A stretch of DNA of 64,000 nucleotides, taken from NCBI RefSeq assembly GCF_008274785.1, contig NZ_VTPU01000013.1:1-64000 (forward strand), read 5' to 3'. Each line of letters begins with the position of its first letter. Position 1 is the first letter of the stretch. Positions 34,669 through 42,670 of the stretch are shown here, one piece after another. Both the position numbers and the translations under genes were made by a program. The notes under the pieces are model-generated. The model was not told where the DNA came from. It ran no database searches and saw only the letters and a program-made list of their open reading frames with translations. The DNA is from Halomonas eurihalina. Lineage in GTDB: Bacteria > Pseudomonadota > Gammaproteobacteria > Pseudomonadales > Halomonadaceae.

Positions 34669-35439
34669 CTACTGCAGGTTGACGAACATGCCGCCGTCGA
34701 CCAGCAGCGAGGCGCCGGTGACGTAGGCCGCCATGTCGGAGGCGAGGAAGGCGATCGGGCCGGCCATGTCTTCCGGGCGCCCAAGGCGGCCCAGCGGCGT
34801 GCGGCCGATCATGTAGTCGCGCTTGTCCTGGTCGGCCAGGTCGTCCTTGTTGATGTCGGTCTCGATGGTGCCTGGCAGCAGGGCGTTGCAGCGGATGCCG
34901 TAGGGACCGAGGGCGACGGCGCAGGATTGCATCAGCGAGAGCAGCCCGGCCTTGGTCGGTGTGTAGTGGGTCTGCATGGCGCCGCCGACCAGCGCACTGA
35001 TTGAGCTCACCGCGATGATCGCGCCGCCGTTGCCTTGTTCCTTCATGCGGTTGGCGGCGGCCTGCACGGCGAAGTAGGCGCCGTTGAGGTTGGTGTTGAC
35101 GGTTTCCAGGTAGGTGTCCCGAGGCATGTCCAGGAAGCTGTGGAACGGGCAGATGCCGGCGTTGTTGACGAAAACGTCGACACTGCCGAAGTGGCTGACG
35201 GCAGCATCGACCAGCTTGTCGCCGGTATTCGGGTCGCCGGCGGGGGCGCCCACCGAGGTGGCATCACGCCCGAGCGAGCGGATTTCCCCGATCAGTTCGT
35301 CGACCAGTGGCTGGCTGCTTTCGCTGCCGCTGTAGCCGATGACCAGGTTGGCGCCCTGGCGGGCGCATTCCAGGGCGGCGGCGCGGCCGATGCCGCGCGA
35401 GGCGCCGGTGATGATGACGGTCTTGTCGTTGAGAAGCAT
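34669..35439 (-). CDS. L-rhamnose 1-dehydrogenase (SDR family)
   Basis: 256 residues, classical short-chain dehydrogenase. TGASRGIG at 11-18 binds NAD(P), NNAG is at 92-95, and the catalytic set is Asn117, Ser146, Tyr159 and Lys163 (HYTPTKAG). It should oxidise L-rhamnose to L-rhamnono-1,4-lactone as the first committed step. The sequence resembles bacterial L-rhamnose dehydrogenases, and the neighbours fit, though SDR substrates cannot be proven from motifs. It follows the lactonase gene after 32 bases. Confidence 0.85.
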   Translation of the reverse strand: MLLNDKTVIITGASRGIGRAAALECARQGANLVIGYSGSESSQPLVDELIGEIRSLGRDATSVGAPAGDPNTGDKLVDAAVSHFGSVDVFVNNAGICPFHSFLDMPRDTYLETVNTNLNGAYFAVQAAANRMKEQGNGGAIIAVSSISALVGGAMQTHYTPTKAGLLSLMQSCAVALGPYGIRCNALLPGTIETDINKDDLADQDKRDYMIGRTPLGRLGRPEDMAGPIAFLASDMAAYVTGASLLVDGGMFVNLQ

Positions 35440-35471
35440 GGAGGGCTCCAGAGGTCGGGAATTTGGCGATG

Positions 35472-36371
35472 TCAGGTATGGGGCGCGAGGCGGTACAGGC
35501 GTCGGGCGTTGTCGACGAACAGCGCCCGCTGCTCGTCGGGCGAGGCATCGGCGACGATCTCGGCGTAGGCGTGCCAGATGTCGGCGTAGCGGGCGTAGAG
35601 CCCGTCCACCGGGAAATTGGAGGCAAAGAGGCTGCGCTCCACGCCGAACGCGTCGATCGCTTCGAGGATCAGTGGCCGGATGCTGCCGACCGTCCAGTGG
35701 TGATCTAGCATGCCGAAACCACTCAGTTTGACGGCGACGTTGTCCCGTGCGGCCAGTTCACGCAGGCCATCGCGCCAGGCGCGCCATCCTTCGACACTCT
35801 GGCGGTCGACATACATGCCCGCGTGGTTGAGCAGAAACCGGGTGTCGGGATGCTCCGCCGCCAGGGCTGCGGCCTGTGCCATCTGAGAGGGATAGATCTG
35901 CAGGTCGAACGAGAGGTCGTGGCGTGCCAGCAGGCGAAAGTTGTCGCGCCAGGCCGGCTCGCTCATGTAATGCCGCCCCACGTAGTCGAACAGCGGGTCC
36001 TCGTGCACGTTGAGGATCTGGCGCACGCCGCGCACCTTCTCGCTGTGCTCGAGTTGCGCCTCGAGTGTTCGCGCGGCCTCAGGGGACGAGAGATCGGCAC
36101 CGATGACCAGCGCCGAAGGCAGTGGCGGATGGCCTTCGTCGTCGAGCGTTGCCAGCCAGCGCGTCTCCCGGACCGGATCGACGGCGTCGGCCTCGATGTG
36201 CACGGCGCCGAGCAGCTCGATGTCGCCACGTTGGCGCCGCAGCTCGGCCGGGCCGACATCGTGGGCCATGGGGCTGTAGTCGCCGAGCAGGTTGGGAGAC
36301 GGCCGCTCGAGCCAGGGTTGGTTGCCCTGATCGAGTTGCCAGAAATGCACATGGGCATCGATCACTTGCAT
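35472..36371 (-). CDS. L-rhamnono-1,4-lactonase (amidohydrolase family)
   Basis: 299 residues from the ATG at 36371. Its N-terminus MQVIDAHVHFWQLD holds the HxH metal motif of the amidohydrolase_2 family of sugar lactonases. It later has FLLNHAGMYVD and LFASNFPVDGLYARYADIWH. It should open L-rhamnonolactone to L-rhamnonate. An ATG at 36380 overlaps the mutarotase stop, but GAGGA lies directly against it; the same GAGGA is correctly spaced for 36371. L-fuconolactonase is a near relative; context favours rhamnose. Confidence 0.86.
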   Translation of the reverse strand: MQVIDAHVHFWQLDQGNQPWLERPSPNLLGDYSPMAHDVGPAELRRQRGDIELLGAVHIEADAVDPVRETRWLATLDDEGHPPLPSALVIGADLSSPEAARTLEAQLEHSEKVRGVRQILNVHEDPLFDYVGRHYMSEPAWRDNFRLLARHDLSFDLQIYPSQMAQAAALAAEHPDTRFLLNHAGMYVDRQSVEGWRAWRDGLRELAARDNVAVKLSGFGMLDHHWTVGSIRPLILEAIDAFGVERSLFASNFPVDGLYARYADIWHAYAEIVADASPDEQRALFVDNARRLYRLAPHT

Positions 36372-36376
36372 GGTCG

Positions 36377-36700
36377 TCATTCCTCGGGAAGCAGCGTGAA
36401 CACTTCATCCAGCGCCACGCTCTGCGGCGAGGCGTCCGGTTCGGTGTCCATGATATCGGCCATGGCGTGCCACCAGCGCTGCATCACCGGCAGTGACGGC
36501 AAGTCGTCGACACGATGATCGTCGGCCAACGTCATGATGGCGAAGAGGTGACGCGATTCGGGGTCGAGGAAGATGCGATATTCCTCGATGCCCGCCTCGC
36601 GCAGTGCCGTGACCAGCTCCGGCCAGATGGCCGCGTGACGCCGCCGGTACTCGGCTTCCTGGCCGGGGTGCAGGGTCATGCGAAGGGCTCGGGTCGGCAT
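36377..36700 (-). CDS. rhaM: L-rhamnose mutarotase
   Basis: 107 residues, matching the RhaM family. It interconverts the alpha and beta anomers of L-rhamnose for the dehydrogenase. Typical stretches are TLHPGQEAEYRRRHAAIWPE near the N-terminus, EYRIFLDPESRHLFAIM, and MQRWWHAMADIM with the conserved tryptophans. It is downstream of rhamnonate dehydratase by 46 bases and next to the lactonase. Confidence 0.92.
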   Translation of the reverse strand: MPTRALRMTLHPGQEAEYRRRHAAIWPELVTALREAGIEEYRIFLDPESRHLFAIMTLADDHRVDDLPSLPVMQRWWHAMADIMDTEPDASPQSVALDEVFTLLPEE

Positions 36701-36746
36701 GTCGTTCGCTCTCCGGTCAATGCTCGTCGAGATCAGTGTGTCGTGA

Positions 36747-37931
36747 TCAGTGCTCGTAGGGACGTGCCAACTGGCTCTCTGGATTCAGGCGCACGCCGAA
36801 GCCGGGGGCGTCGAGCCGGGAGGTGCGCATGCGGCCGTTTTCCGGTACCGGCTCGTCGAGCAGCAGCGGGTTGAACATCGGCACCACTTCATCGGCCTCG
36901 GGGGCCATCATCAGAAACTCGGCGAACGGGCTGTTGTGGCGCGTGACGACGAAGTGGTAGCTGTAGACCGAGGAGCCGTGCGGTACCACCAGCTTGTTGT
37001 GGGCATCGGCAAGCGCCGAGATCTTGATCAGCTCGGTAACGCCCCCGCACCAGCCGACGTCGGGCTGGATGACGTCGCAACACTCCATCTCCATCAGCAT
37101 GCGGAAGCCCCAGCGGGTCGCCTCGTGTTCGCCGGTGTTGACCAGCATGCCGGTCGGCACGTTGCGCTTGAGTTCGGCGTAGCCCCAGTAGTCGTCAGGT
37201 GGCAGGGCCTCCTCGATCCACTTGAGATCGAACTCGCGGGCGCCCTGGGCGAGGCGCGTGGCGTAGTTGACATCGAGGCTCATCCAGCAGTCGAACATCA
37301 GCCAGAAGTCGTTGCCGACGCGTTCGCGCATGTCGGCGAGCTGGGCGAGGTTCTTCTCGAGCCCGGCATCGCCTTCGGCCGGCCCGTGTTTGAGCGGCAT
37401 CTTGCCGCCGATGAACCCCATCTGCTTGGCCAGATCGGGGCGTGCACCGGTCGCGTAGAAGGTCAGCTCGTCACGCACTGGACCGCCGAGCATGGCGTGG
37501 ACCGGCTCCTGGCGAATCTTGCCCAGCAGGTCCCAGAGCGCGAGGTCGACGCCGGAGATGGTGTTGAGCACCACGCCCTTGCGACCGTAGAAGAGGGTGG
37601 CATGGAACATCTGGTCCCAGATGCGCTCGATGTCGGTGACGCGCTGGCCCTCGACGAAGCGTGCCAGGTGCTTTTCGACGATGAAGGCGCCAATCTCGCC
37701 GGCGGTGGTTACTGCGAAGCCGGTAGTGCCGTCGCTGGCCTCGACCTCGACCACCAGCGTGCCGAGCACATTCAGCCCGAAGCTCTTGCGTGTCATGCGG
37801 TACTCGGGGTACTTGCTCATCGGGGTCGATATCTGGCCATCGATCCAGTGGCCGTCGCCCTGGTCGTGGTAATCGGCGCCGCCGCCGCGGACGGTATAGG
37901 CACGGATGTGCTTGATGGTGGGCATCGGCAT
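36747..37931 (-). CDS. rhmD: L-rhamnonate dehydratase
   Basis: 394 residues of the enolase superfamily. It dehydrates L-rhamnonate to 2-keto-3-deoxy-L-rhamnonate. Metal ligands appear as Asp214 ([10 protein letters not shown]), Glu240 ([11 protein letters not shown]) and Glu268 (NTGEHE), and the catalytic His is His318 in [10 protein letters not shown]. The N-terminal [20 protein letters not shown] loop is characteristic of RhmD. It is the first gene of the leftward rhamnose operon and diverges from a LysR regulator across 260 bases. Confidence 0.92.
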   Translation of the reverse strand: MPMPTIKHIRAYTVRGGGADYHDQGDGHWIDGQISTPMSKYPEYRMTRKSFGLNVLGTLVVEVEASDGTTGFAVTTAGEIGAFIVEKHLARFVEGQRVTDIERIWDQMFHATLFYGRKGVVLNTISGVDLALWDLLGKIRQEPVHAMLGGPVRDELTFYATGARPDLAKQMGFIGGKMPLKHGPAEGDAGLEKNLAQLADMRERVGNDFWLMFDCWMSLDVNYATRLAQGAREFDLKWIEEALPPDDYWGYAELKRNVPTGMLVNTGEHEATRWGFRMLMEMECCDVIQPDVGWCGGVTELIKISALADAHNKLVVPHGSSVYSYHFVVTRHNSPFAEFLMMAPEADEVVPMFNPLLLDEPVPENGRMRTSRLDAPGFGVRLNPESQLARPYEH

Positions 37932-38191
37932 GATGCTGTCCCTTCAATGGATGACGAATGAAAAAGGTGTGGGGGAATAGATACGCGCGATAGCGGCGGC
38001 TGGCTAATGCAGAGCTCGTCCCGTGTGATACCTTTTCATTATCAATTGCCGTGGAGGCGAGGCTTCATGGGCTCTTCAGAGAGTCCTTGAAACTGGAGGG
38101 GTGGAGCTGAATTAGACCAATGTCGAATGGGTCATGAAGAAATAGCTTCCCGTTATCGTGAGCCCGGGTGTCAGGCATAAAGAGAGGTGTC

Positions 38192-39130
38192 ATGTCGGAG
38201 TCGATGCGTCACGCGGCGCTGCTCAACCGGCTGCGTTACAAGCACTTGCTGTTGATCGCGTTACTCGATGAGCACCGCAACCTGCATCAGGTAGCGAGGG
38301 CTCTGAACATGTCGCAGCCGGCGGCGACGCGCATGCTGCGTGAAATCGAGGCGACCTTCGAATGCCGGCTCTTCGAGCGCACCACGCGCGGTGTACAGCC
38401 GACGCGCCTGGGCGAGGTGCTGATCGAATTCGCCCATGGTGCACTGAACCGCTTGAACCGCTGCGCCGAGTCACTGCATCGGCATCAACTGGGCGACCAG
38501 GGGCAATTGGTATTGGGAGCCATCATGGGAGCGGCGCCCGATCTGGTGGCGGAGGCGGTGATCGAGATGAAGCGTCAGCGTCCGCTGTTGCAGGTGCGAC
38601 TGCTGGGCGAGACCAGTGACCAGCTCGTGGAACTGCTGGCCCAGAACAAGATCGATATCGCCATCGCTCGCTACGTGACTGCGCTTCAGCATAACCAGTT
38701 CGACTTCGAGTCACTGGGCAACGAGACGATGTTGGCCGTGGTGCGTCACGACCATCCCCTGGCCGATGAGGCATCGCTGTCGCTGGCGACGCTGTTGGAA
38801 GCCTGGCCCTGGATCCTGCAGCCGCTGGAGAGCCCGGCGCGACAGGTTCTGGAAAAAGAATTCGAGCTGGCGGGCCTGATGTCGCCGCGCGACATCATCG
38901 AATGCGGGTCGATCTTTGCGGCCTTGCAGTTGGTCAAGCGCAGCGATGGCGTGCTGGTGATGCCCGAATCGGTGTTGCGCGACTATCTCGAAATCGGGCT
39001 GATCAAGGCGCTGCCGATTTCGGTCGGTAAGACGCTCTCCCCGTTCGGCATCCTGACGCGCAAGAACGAGGCGCTCAGCGAGCCCGTTCGCCACTTGTGC
39101 GCCATCCTGCGCGATATCGCCGGGGATTGA
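38192..39130 (+). CDS. LysR-family regulator, probably of the rhamnose operon
   Basis: 312 residues from ATG 38192, which has AGAGAGG upstream. The helix-turn-helix is near residues 15-75 (HLLLIALLDEHRNLHQVARA, MSQPAATRMLREIEATF). The effector-binding domain follows (LVLGAIMGAAPDLVAEAVIE, MLAVVRHDHPLADEASL), in the style of the GbpR/CbsB-type sugar regulators. Divergent placement against rhmD is the usual arrangement for a LysR activator of the neighbouring operon. Its ligand is likely a pathway intermediate; this is inference. Confidence 0.87.
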   Translation: MSESMRHAALLNRLRYKHLLLIALLDEHRNLHQVARALNMSQPAATRMLREIEATFECRLFERTTRGVQPTRLGEVLIEFAHGALNRLNRCAESLHRHQLGDQGQLVLGAIMGAAPDLVAEAVIEMKRQRPLLQVRLLGETSDQLVELLAQNKIDIAIARYVTALQHNQFDFESLGNETMLAVVRHDHPLADEASLSLATLLEAWPWILQPLESPARQVLEKEFELAGLMSPRDIIECGSIFAALQLVKRSDGVLVMPESVLRDYLEIGLIKALPISVGKTLSPFGILTRKNEALSEPVRHLCAILRDIAGD

Positions 39131-39131
39131 G

Positions 39132-39150
39132 AAGCGCCTGCGAGGCGCTT
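39132..39150 (+). terminator. Hairpin after the LysR gene
   Basis: AAGCGCCT-GCG-AGGCGCTT forms an 8-bp stem directly after the stop codon. The following bases, GTTGTG, are only weakly T-rich. Confidence 0.5.
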
Positions 39151-39230
39151 GTTGTGCGCGCAGGGCAGGGGAAGCGTGGCGGCAGCCGCCGGAAAAGCGT
39201 TCGTGCTTTTCCGACTCCGTGGTTGATGAT

Positions 39231-39677
39231 TCAGTAGACGGTGACCACCCGGCAATTCGCCGCGTGGCTGACGCGGTGGGCAATGCTGCCGACGATCAAC
39301 CCCTTGAGCTCGCTCAGGCCTCGGCTGCCCATGACGATGGCGTCGACGTTCTGTTCCTTGGCCGTGGCCAGGATCAGCTGTCGAGGATCGCCGTGGGCGA
39401 GTTTGGTCGTGATGGCATCCGAGTCCAGTCCATGGGATCGAGCCTCTTCCGAAGCCTTGTCGAGCAGCGACTGCCCGGCCTTTTCCCGCTGTTCCGTGGT
39501 AGAGCCCATGGGGATGGCGCCAATGCCCCAGACCAGCAGCGGCTCGTGCTCCAGCGGTTCGGGAACGTGCAAGAGAATGACGCGTGCCCCCGTTGGCGGG
39601 GTTAGCTTGCAGGCGACACGCAATGCCATTTGGGAGTGCTCCGAACCATCCAGGGGCACCAGGATTGACTGAAACAT
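39231..39677 (-). CDS. Universal stress protein A family
   Basis: 148 residues. It begins MFQSILVPLDGSEHSQMALR and ends with the nucleotide-binding signature GSRGLSELKGLIVGSIAHRV, where the G-2x-G-9x-G-(S/T) pattern of ATP-binding UspA proteins is visible. A stress-related cytoplasmic protein without a defined reaction. It stands between the LysR gene (convergent) and the tmRNA gene; no operon partner. Confidence 0.88.
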   Translation of the reverse strand: MFQSILVPLDGSEHSQMALRVACKLTPPTGARVILLHVPEPLEHEPLLVWGIGAIPMGSTTEQREKAGQSLLDKASEEARSHGLDSDAITTKLAHGDPRQLILATAKEQNVDAIVMGSRGLSELKGLIVGSIAHRVSHAANCRVVTVY

Positions 39678-39818
39678 GGCGAACTCCTTCGTTCGGTGAT
39701 CATGTCCTCTTCAGTCTAGGAGGGAGTTGCGCATCTCGTCAGGGGGATTGATGCCGCACGTGCTCGCCTGAGCTGCGCCTTGGCTCGGCGCGGAGCCGCG
39801 GGGAAGGCGGCCCTGCTC

Positions 39819-39851
39819 CAAAAACAAAAACAGCCACTCGTAAGTGGCTGT
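39819..39851 (-). terminator. Rho-independent terminator of ssrA
   Basis: On the minus strand ACAGCCACT-TACG-AGTGGCTGT is followed by TTTTGTTTTT. It begins 15 bases past the CCA end of the tmRNA and should end its transcription. Confidence 0.85.
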
Positions 39852-39865
39852 TTTCATTGCTTGTG

Positions 39866-40244
39866 TGGTGGAGGCGGCGGGAATCGAACCCGCGTCCGCC
39901 GACACTCGCCCATCGGCTCTACATGCTTAGTTCCGTCTTTTGCTTTAGCGTCGCTGGCTCCGACGGGCAGGATCCAGAAACGCGATTCCTCTAAGATTTA
40001 ACGATTGACGCGAGGACAAAGCCAACCGCGATCCCATCAGTCTGAGCTCGTGCCCTTTGGTGATGAATGGGCACATCACCGCCGGGTAGGACTAGAAGCT
40101 AGCAGTTTTTACGCTGCCAGCGCGCCCTGAGCGTAGTTGTCGTCGTTTGCGACTATTTAATCGTGATGTTGGATTTACGAGATACATCACGCTCTCGGCA
40201 TGCACCTCAGGGGTTGTCATCGGCGTCGAAGCCATGTCGCCCCC
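39866..40244 (-). ncRNA. ssrA: Transfer-messenger RNA
   Basis: About 379 bases. The 5' end is GGGGGCGACATGG, and the 3' end is the T-arm-like GTTCGATTCCCGCC followed by GCCTCCACCA, so CCA is encoded. The tag frame runs from 40150 to 40109 and reads ANDDNYAQGALAA then TAA. It rescues stalled ribosomes with SmpB and marks the product for ClpXP through the LAA end. The Gln-Gly insertion before ALAA distinguishes it from the shorter ANDDNYALAA of Pseudomonas. It has its own promoter just downstream of smpB and a strong terminator. Confidence 0.95.
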
Positions 40245-40255
40245 GTAACGTCGCT

Positions 40256-40285
40256 ATTTTAACAGAGTGGCTATGAGTGTGACAG
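40256..40285 (-). promoter_or_regulatory. ssrA promoter
   Basis: On the minus strand CTGTCA and TAAAAT are 18 bases apart. TAAAAT ends 11 bases before the mature 5' end of tmRNA. The promoter sits immediately after the smpB stop. Confidence 0.55.
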
Positions 40286-40287
40286 CG

Positions 40288-40773
40288 TTATGTCTTGTTG
40301 TGCTCACGCAGGATGCGGCCCTTCTGCCGCTGCCAGTCGCGATCCTTCTCGGTGGCTCGCTTGTCGTGAATCTTCTTGCCGGTCACCAGCGCCAGCTCGC
40401 ACTTCACCTTGCTGCCTTTCCAGTACAGCTTGAGGGGGACGCAGGTGTGCCCCTTGTCCTGGGTTCGCGAGAAGATCCTGGCGATCTCCTTGCGGTGCAG
40501 CAGCAACTTGCGGGTCCGGGTCGGGTCGGCCACCTCGTGGGTGCTGACGGTGTTGAGCGGGGTAATGTGGCTGCCCAGCAACCAGGCCTCCCCGTTCTTG
40601 ACCAGGATGTAGGTGTCGGTGAGCTGTGCCTTGCCGGCGCGCAGGCTTTTCACCTCCCAACCGGCCAGCGCCAGGCCTGCCTCGAAGGTCTCGTCGATGT
40701 GGTATTCGAAACGCGCCTTCTTGTTCAAGGCGATGGCGTTGCTGCCTGGACCCTTACCTTTCTTGTTGGCCAT
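40288..40773 (-). CDS. smpB: SsrA-binding protein
   Basis: 161 residues, the normal length. It binds tmRNA and delivers it to stalled ribosomes. Conserved parts are [40 protein letters not shown], and the basic C-terminal tail with [20 protein letters not shown]. The ATG at 40773 follows GAGGTTCC. Its partner RNA, ssrA, is directly downstream on the same strand, a common arrangement. It diverges from ratA. Confidence 0.95.
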   Translation of the reverse strand: MANKKGKGPGSNAIALNKKARFEYHIDETFEAGLALAGWEVKSLRAGKAQLTDTYILVKNGEAWLLGSHITPLNTVSTHEVADPTRTRKLLLHRKEIARIFSRTQDKGHTCVPLKLYWKGSKVKCELALVTGKKIHDKRATEKDRDWQRQKGRILREHNKT

Positions 40774-40902
40774 GGAACCTCGTATTCTGTCTTGCCGATG
40801 GTGGCCTGCCCCTCCGATATGGGGGGAAGCGTGATACCATTCAAGGCCTGAAATAACCGCTCATGATACGCCTTGGGCCCCTTGAAGTCAGCGGAGAGGT
40901 CA

Positions 40903-41337
40903 ATGCCAACGGTCAATCGTTCCGCCCTGGTGCGGCACACCCCCCAGCAAATGTTCGATCTGGTCAACGATTTCGAACGTTATCCGGAGTTCTTGCCGGG
41001 CTGTCGGCGTGCGCGGTTGCTTGAACGGGATGCCGAGCACCTGGTCGGCGAAATGACGCTGGGTCGTGCCGGTATCGAACAAAGTTTCACCACGCGCAAC
41101 GATTTGCAGGAGCCCGAGCGCATCGATCTGTCGTTGGTCAATGGTCCCTTCAAGCGCCTGCGTGGGCGCTGGCTGTTCCTGCCCATGGGCGAGGATACCT
41201 GCAAGGTCAGCCTGGAGATGGAATTCGAGTTCGCCAATCGCCTGCTGGGCATGGCGTTCGGCAAGTTGTTCCAGCAGGTGGCGGGCCAGTTGGTGGAGGC
41301 CTTCACGCGCCGCGCCGATGAGCTCTATGGTCGCTGA
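40903..41337 (+). CDS. ratA: RatA/YfjG family (coenzyme Q-binding START-type) protein
   Basis: 144 residues from ATG 40903 with GGAGAGG upstream. The SRPBCC/START fold shows in SALVRHTPQQMFDLVNDFERY near the start and GPFKRLRGRWLFLPMG in the middle. E. coli RatA was reported to block 70S ribosome assembly; relatives of the Coq10 family bind ubiquinone, so the true role is unsettled. It is divergent from smpB and followed by rnfH, a very common gammaproteobacterial order. Confidence 0.9.
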   Translation: MPTVNRSALVRHTPQQMFDLVNDFERYPEFLPGCRRARLLERDAEHLVGEMTLGRAGIEQSFTTRNDLQEPERIDLSLVNGPFKRLRGRWLFLPMGEDTCKVSLEMEFEFANRLLGMAFGKLFQQVAGQLVEAFTRRADELYGR

Positions 41338-41347
41338 GGCTCAGGAC

Positions 41348-41641
41348 ATGATCCACGTCGAAGTGGCCTTTGCACTACCGAGCAGGCAGCGCGTCGCTTC
41401 CCTGACGCTGCCCGCGGGCACCTCTGCCCGCGAGGCAGTGCGCAAGGCCAATCTGGCACGCCACTTCCCCGATGAGCCGCCCGAGACCTTCGAGAATGCC
41501 GCGCTCGGCATCTTCGGCAAGGCATTGCGCGACCCGGAGCGATACATATTGCAAGAGGGCGATCGGGTGGAAGTCTACCGGCCTCTGCGTATCGATCCCA
41601 AGGCGGCACGGGCGTCCCGCGCCGCGGACAAGCGGGGCTGA
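41348..41641 (+). CDS. rnfH: RnfH-family ubiquitin-fold protein
   Basis: 97 residues from ATG 41348, which has GAGG upstream; an alternative ATG at 41327 overlaps the ratA stop but has no ribosome binding site. The beta-grasp pattern IHVEVAFALPSRQRVASLTL and the C-terminal DRVEVYRPLRIDPKAARASR match RnfH. It is linked by neighbourhood to RatA (the RatA-RatB pair); function is not well defined. Confidence 0.88.
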   Translation: MIHVEVAFALPSRQRVASLTLPAGTSAREAVRKANLARHFPDEPPETFENAALGIFGKALRDPERYILQEGDRVEVYRPLRIDPKAARASRAADKRG

Positions 41642-41648
41642 GGACGGG

Positions 41649-42071
41649 TCAGTCTTCCCCGGGGCGTGCGTTGAGCAGATTGCCCGCCTGCTCGATAGCG
41701 GAGTCCGTCGGGCCGATGCCACGCTCGTTGGCGACCGATGGCGGACGCGAAAAATCGCCATGCCGTTCGATGTCTGCCAGACGGTTGCCCTGGAAGGTCA
41801 ATGTGAGGCGGCGTTGCTCGATGCCGCCATAGGCCTTGTCCAGGCGATAGACGTAATCCCACTGCTGGGCTTCGAAGGGCGCCTCGAGCATCGGGCTGCC
41901 CATCAGGTTGACCACTTGCTGGCGGGTCATGCCGGGTTGCAGTTGTTCGGCCATGGCGGGGGTCACCAGGTTGCCCTGGGCCAGGTCGCGCTTGTACACG
42001 CCGAAATAGCTGCAGCCACTGACCAGGGTCAGGGCGACGGTAAGGGTGACGGTGCGAGTCAGCTTTTGCAT
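41649..42071 (-). CDS. bamE: Outer membrane assembly lipoprotein BamE
   Basis: 140 residues from ATG 42071. The lipobox LVSGC puts the lipid-modified Cys near residue 20. The SmpA/OmlA domain follows, with the typical LQPGMTRQQVVNLMGSPM and WDYVYRLDKAYGGIEQRRLT. It is a subunit of the BAM complex that inserts outer-membrane beta-barrels. It diverges from fur, the common order. An open frame running upstream to 42161 overlaps fur and is not the start. Confidence 0.93.
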   Translation of the reverse strand: MQKLTRTVTLTVALTLVSGCSYFGVYKRDLAQGNLVTPAMAEQLQPGMTRQQVVNLMGSPMLEAPFEAQQWDYVYRLDKAYGGIEQRRLTLTFQGNRLADIERHGDFSRPPSVANERGIGPTDSAIEQAGNLLNARPGED

Positions 42072-42143
42072 TTGCGCCTGTTCTTCACTATCGTGGTTTT
42101 GGTCGATCATACCCGACCCTACCTGATACTGCGAAGAGCAACC

Positions 42144-42590
42144 ATGGCCGACCAGAACCATGAATTACGCAAGGCCGGTCTGAAAGTGACCCTGCCGCGC
42201 GTCAAGATACTGCACATTCTCGAGAACGCCACGGGACAACACCACCTGAGCGCCGAGGATGTCTACAAGACCCTACTCGAGGCGGGCGAAGACGTTGGCC
42301 TGGCCACCGTCTATCGCGTGCTGACACAGTTCGAGACCGCCGGTCTGGTGACTCGTCACAACTTCGATGGCGGTCATGCCGTCTTCGAGCTGACCCAGGA
42401 AGAGCACCATGATCACATGGTGTGCCTGGACAGCGGCGAGATCATCGAATTCTTCGATGACACCATCGAGCGTCGTCAGCAGGAAATCGCCGAAGAGCAT
42501 GGGTATGAACTCGTGGACCATGCCCTGGTGCTCTATGTGCGCCCCAAGGGTTCCGGGGTGACGCGCCAGGAATCATCCGGCAAGAAGTGA
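42144..42590 (+). CDS. fur: Ferric uptake regulator
   Basis: 148 residues. An Fe(II)-dependent repressor of iron uptake genes. The N-terminal winged helix covers about 1-82 (LKVTLPRVKILHILEN, VGLATVYRVLTQFETAGL). The metal-binding region is HHDHMVCLDSGEIIEFFDD. The second cysteine of E. coli Fur is replaced by Ser97, as in Pseudomonas-type Fur, so the structural Zn CxxC site is missing. It diverges from bamE and converges with recN. The iron transporter at 50151-53108 is a likely target. Confidence 0.95.
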   Translation: MADQNHELRKAGLKVTLPRVKILHILENATGQHHLSAEDVYKTLLEAGEDVGLATVYRVLTQFETAGLVTRHNFDGGHAVFELTQEEHHDHMVCLDSGEIIEFFDDTIERRQQEIAEEHGYELVDHALVLYVRPKGSGVTRQESSGKK

Positions 42591-42619
42591 GCAAGCTGAC
42601 TCGCTGAGTACAGCAAGCG

Positions 42620-42658
42620 AAGACGGCGCCCTGATCGAGTAGATTGGGGTGCCGTCTT
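42620..42658. terminator. fur/recN convergent terminator
   Basis: A 12-base arm, AAGACGGCGCCC (42620-42631), pairs with GGGTGCCGTCTT (42647-42658) with one G-U pair. It sits between convergent fur and recN and may act for both. Confidence 0.6.
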
Positions 42659-42670
42659 GTGTCCGAGCGA

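Noticed and set aside
38027..38043. GATA-N9-TATC dyad between rhmD and the LysR gene
   Set aside because: It could be a LysR-type site, but the half-sites are only four bases long and a T-N11-A match is easy to find by chance.
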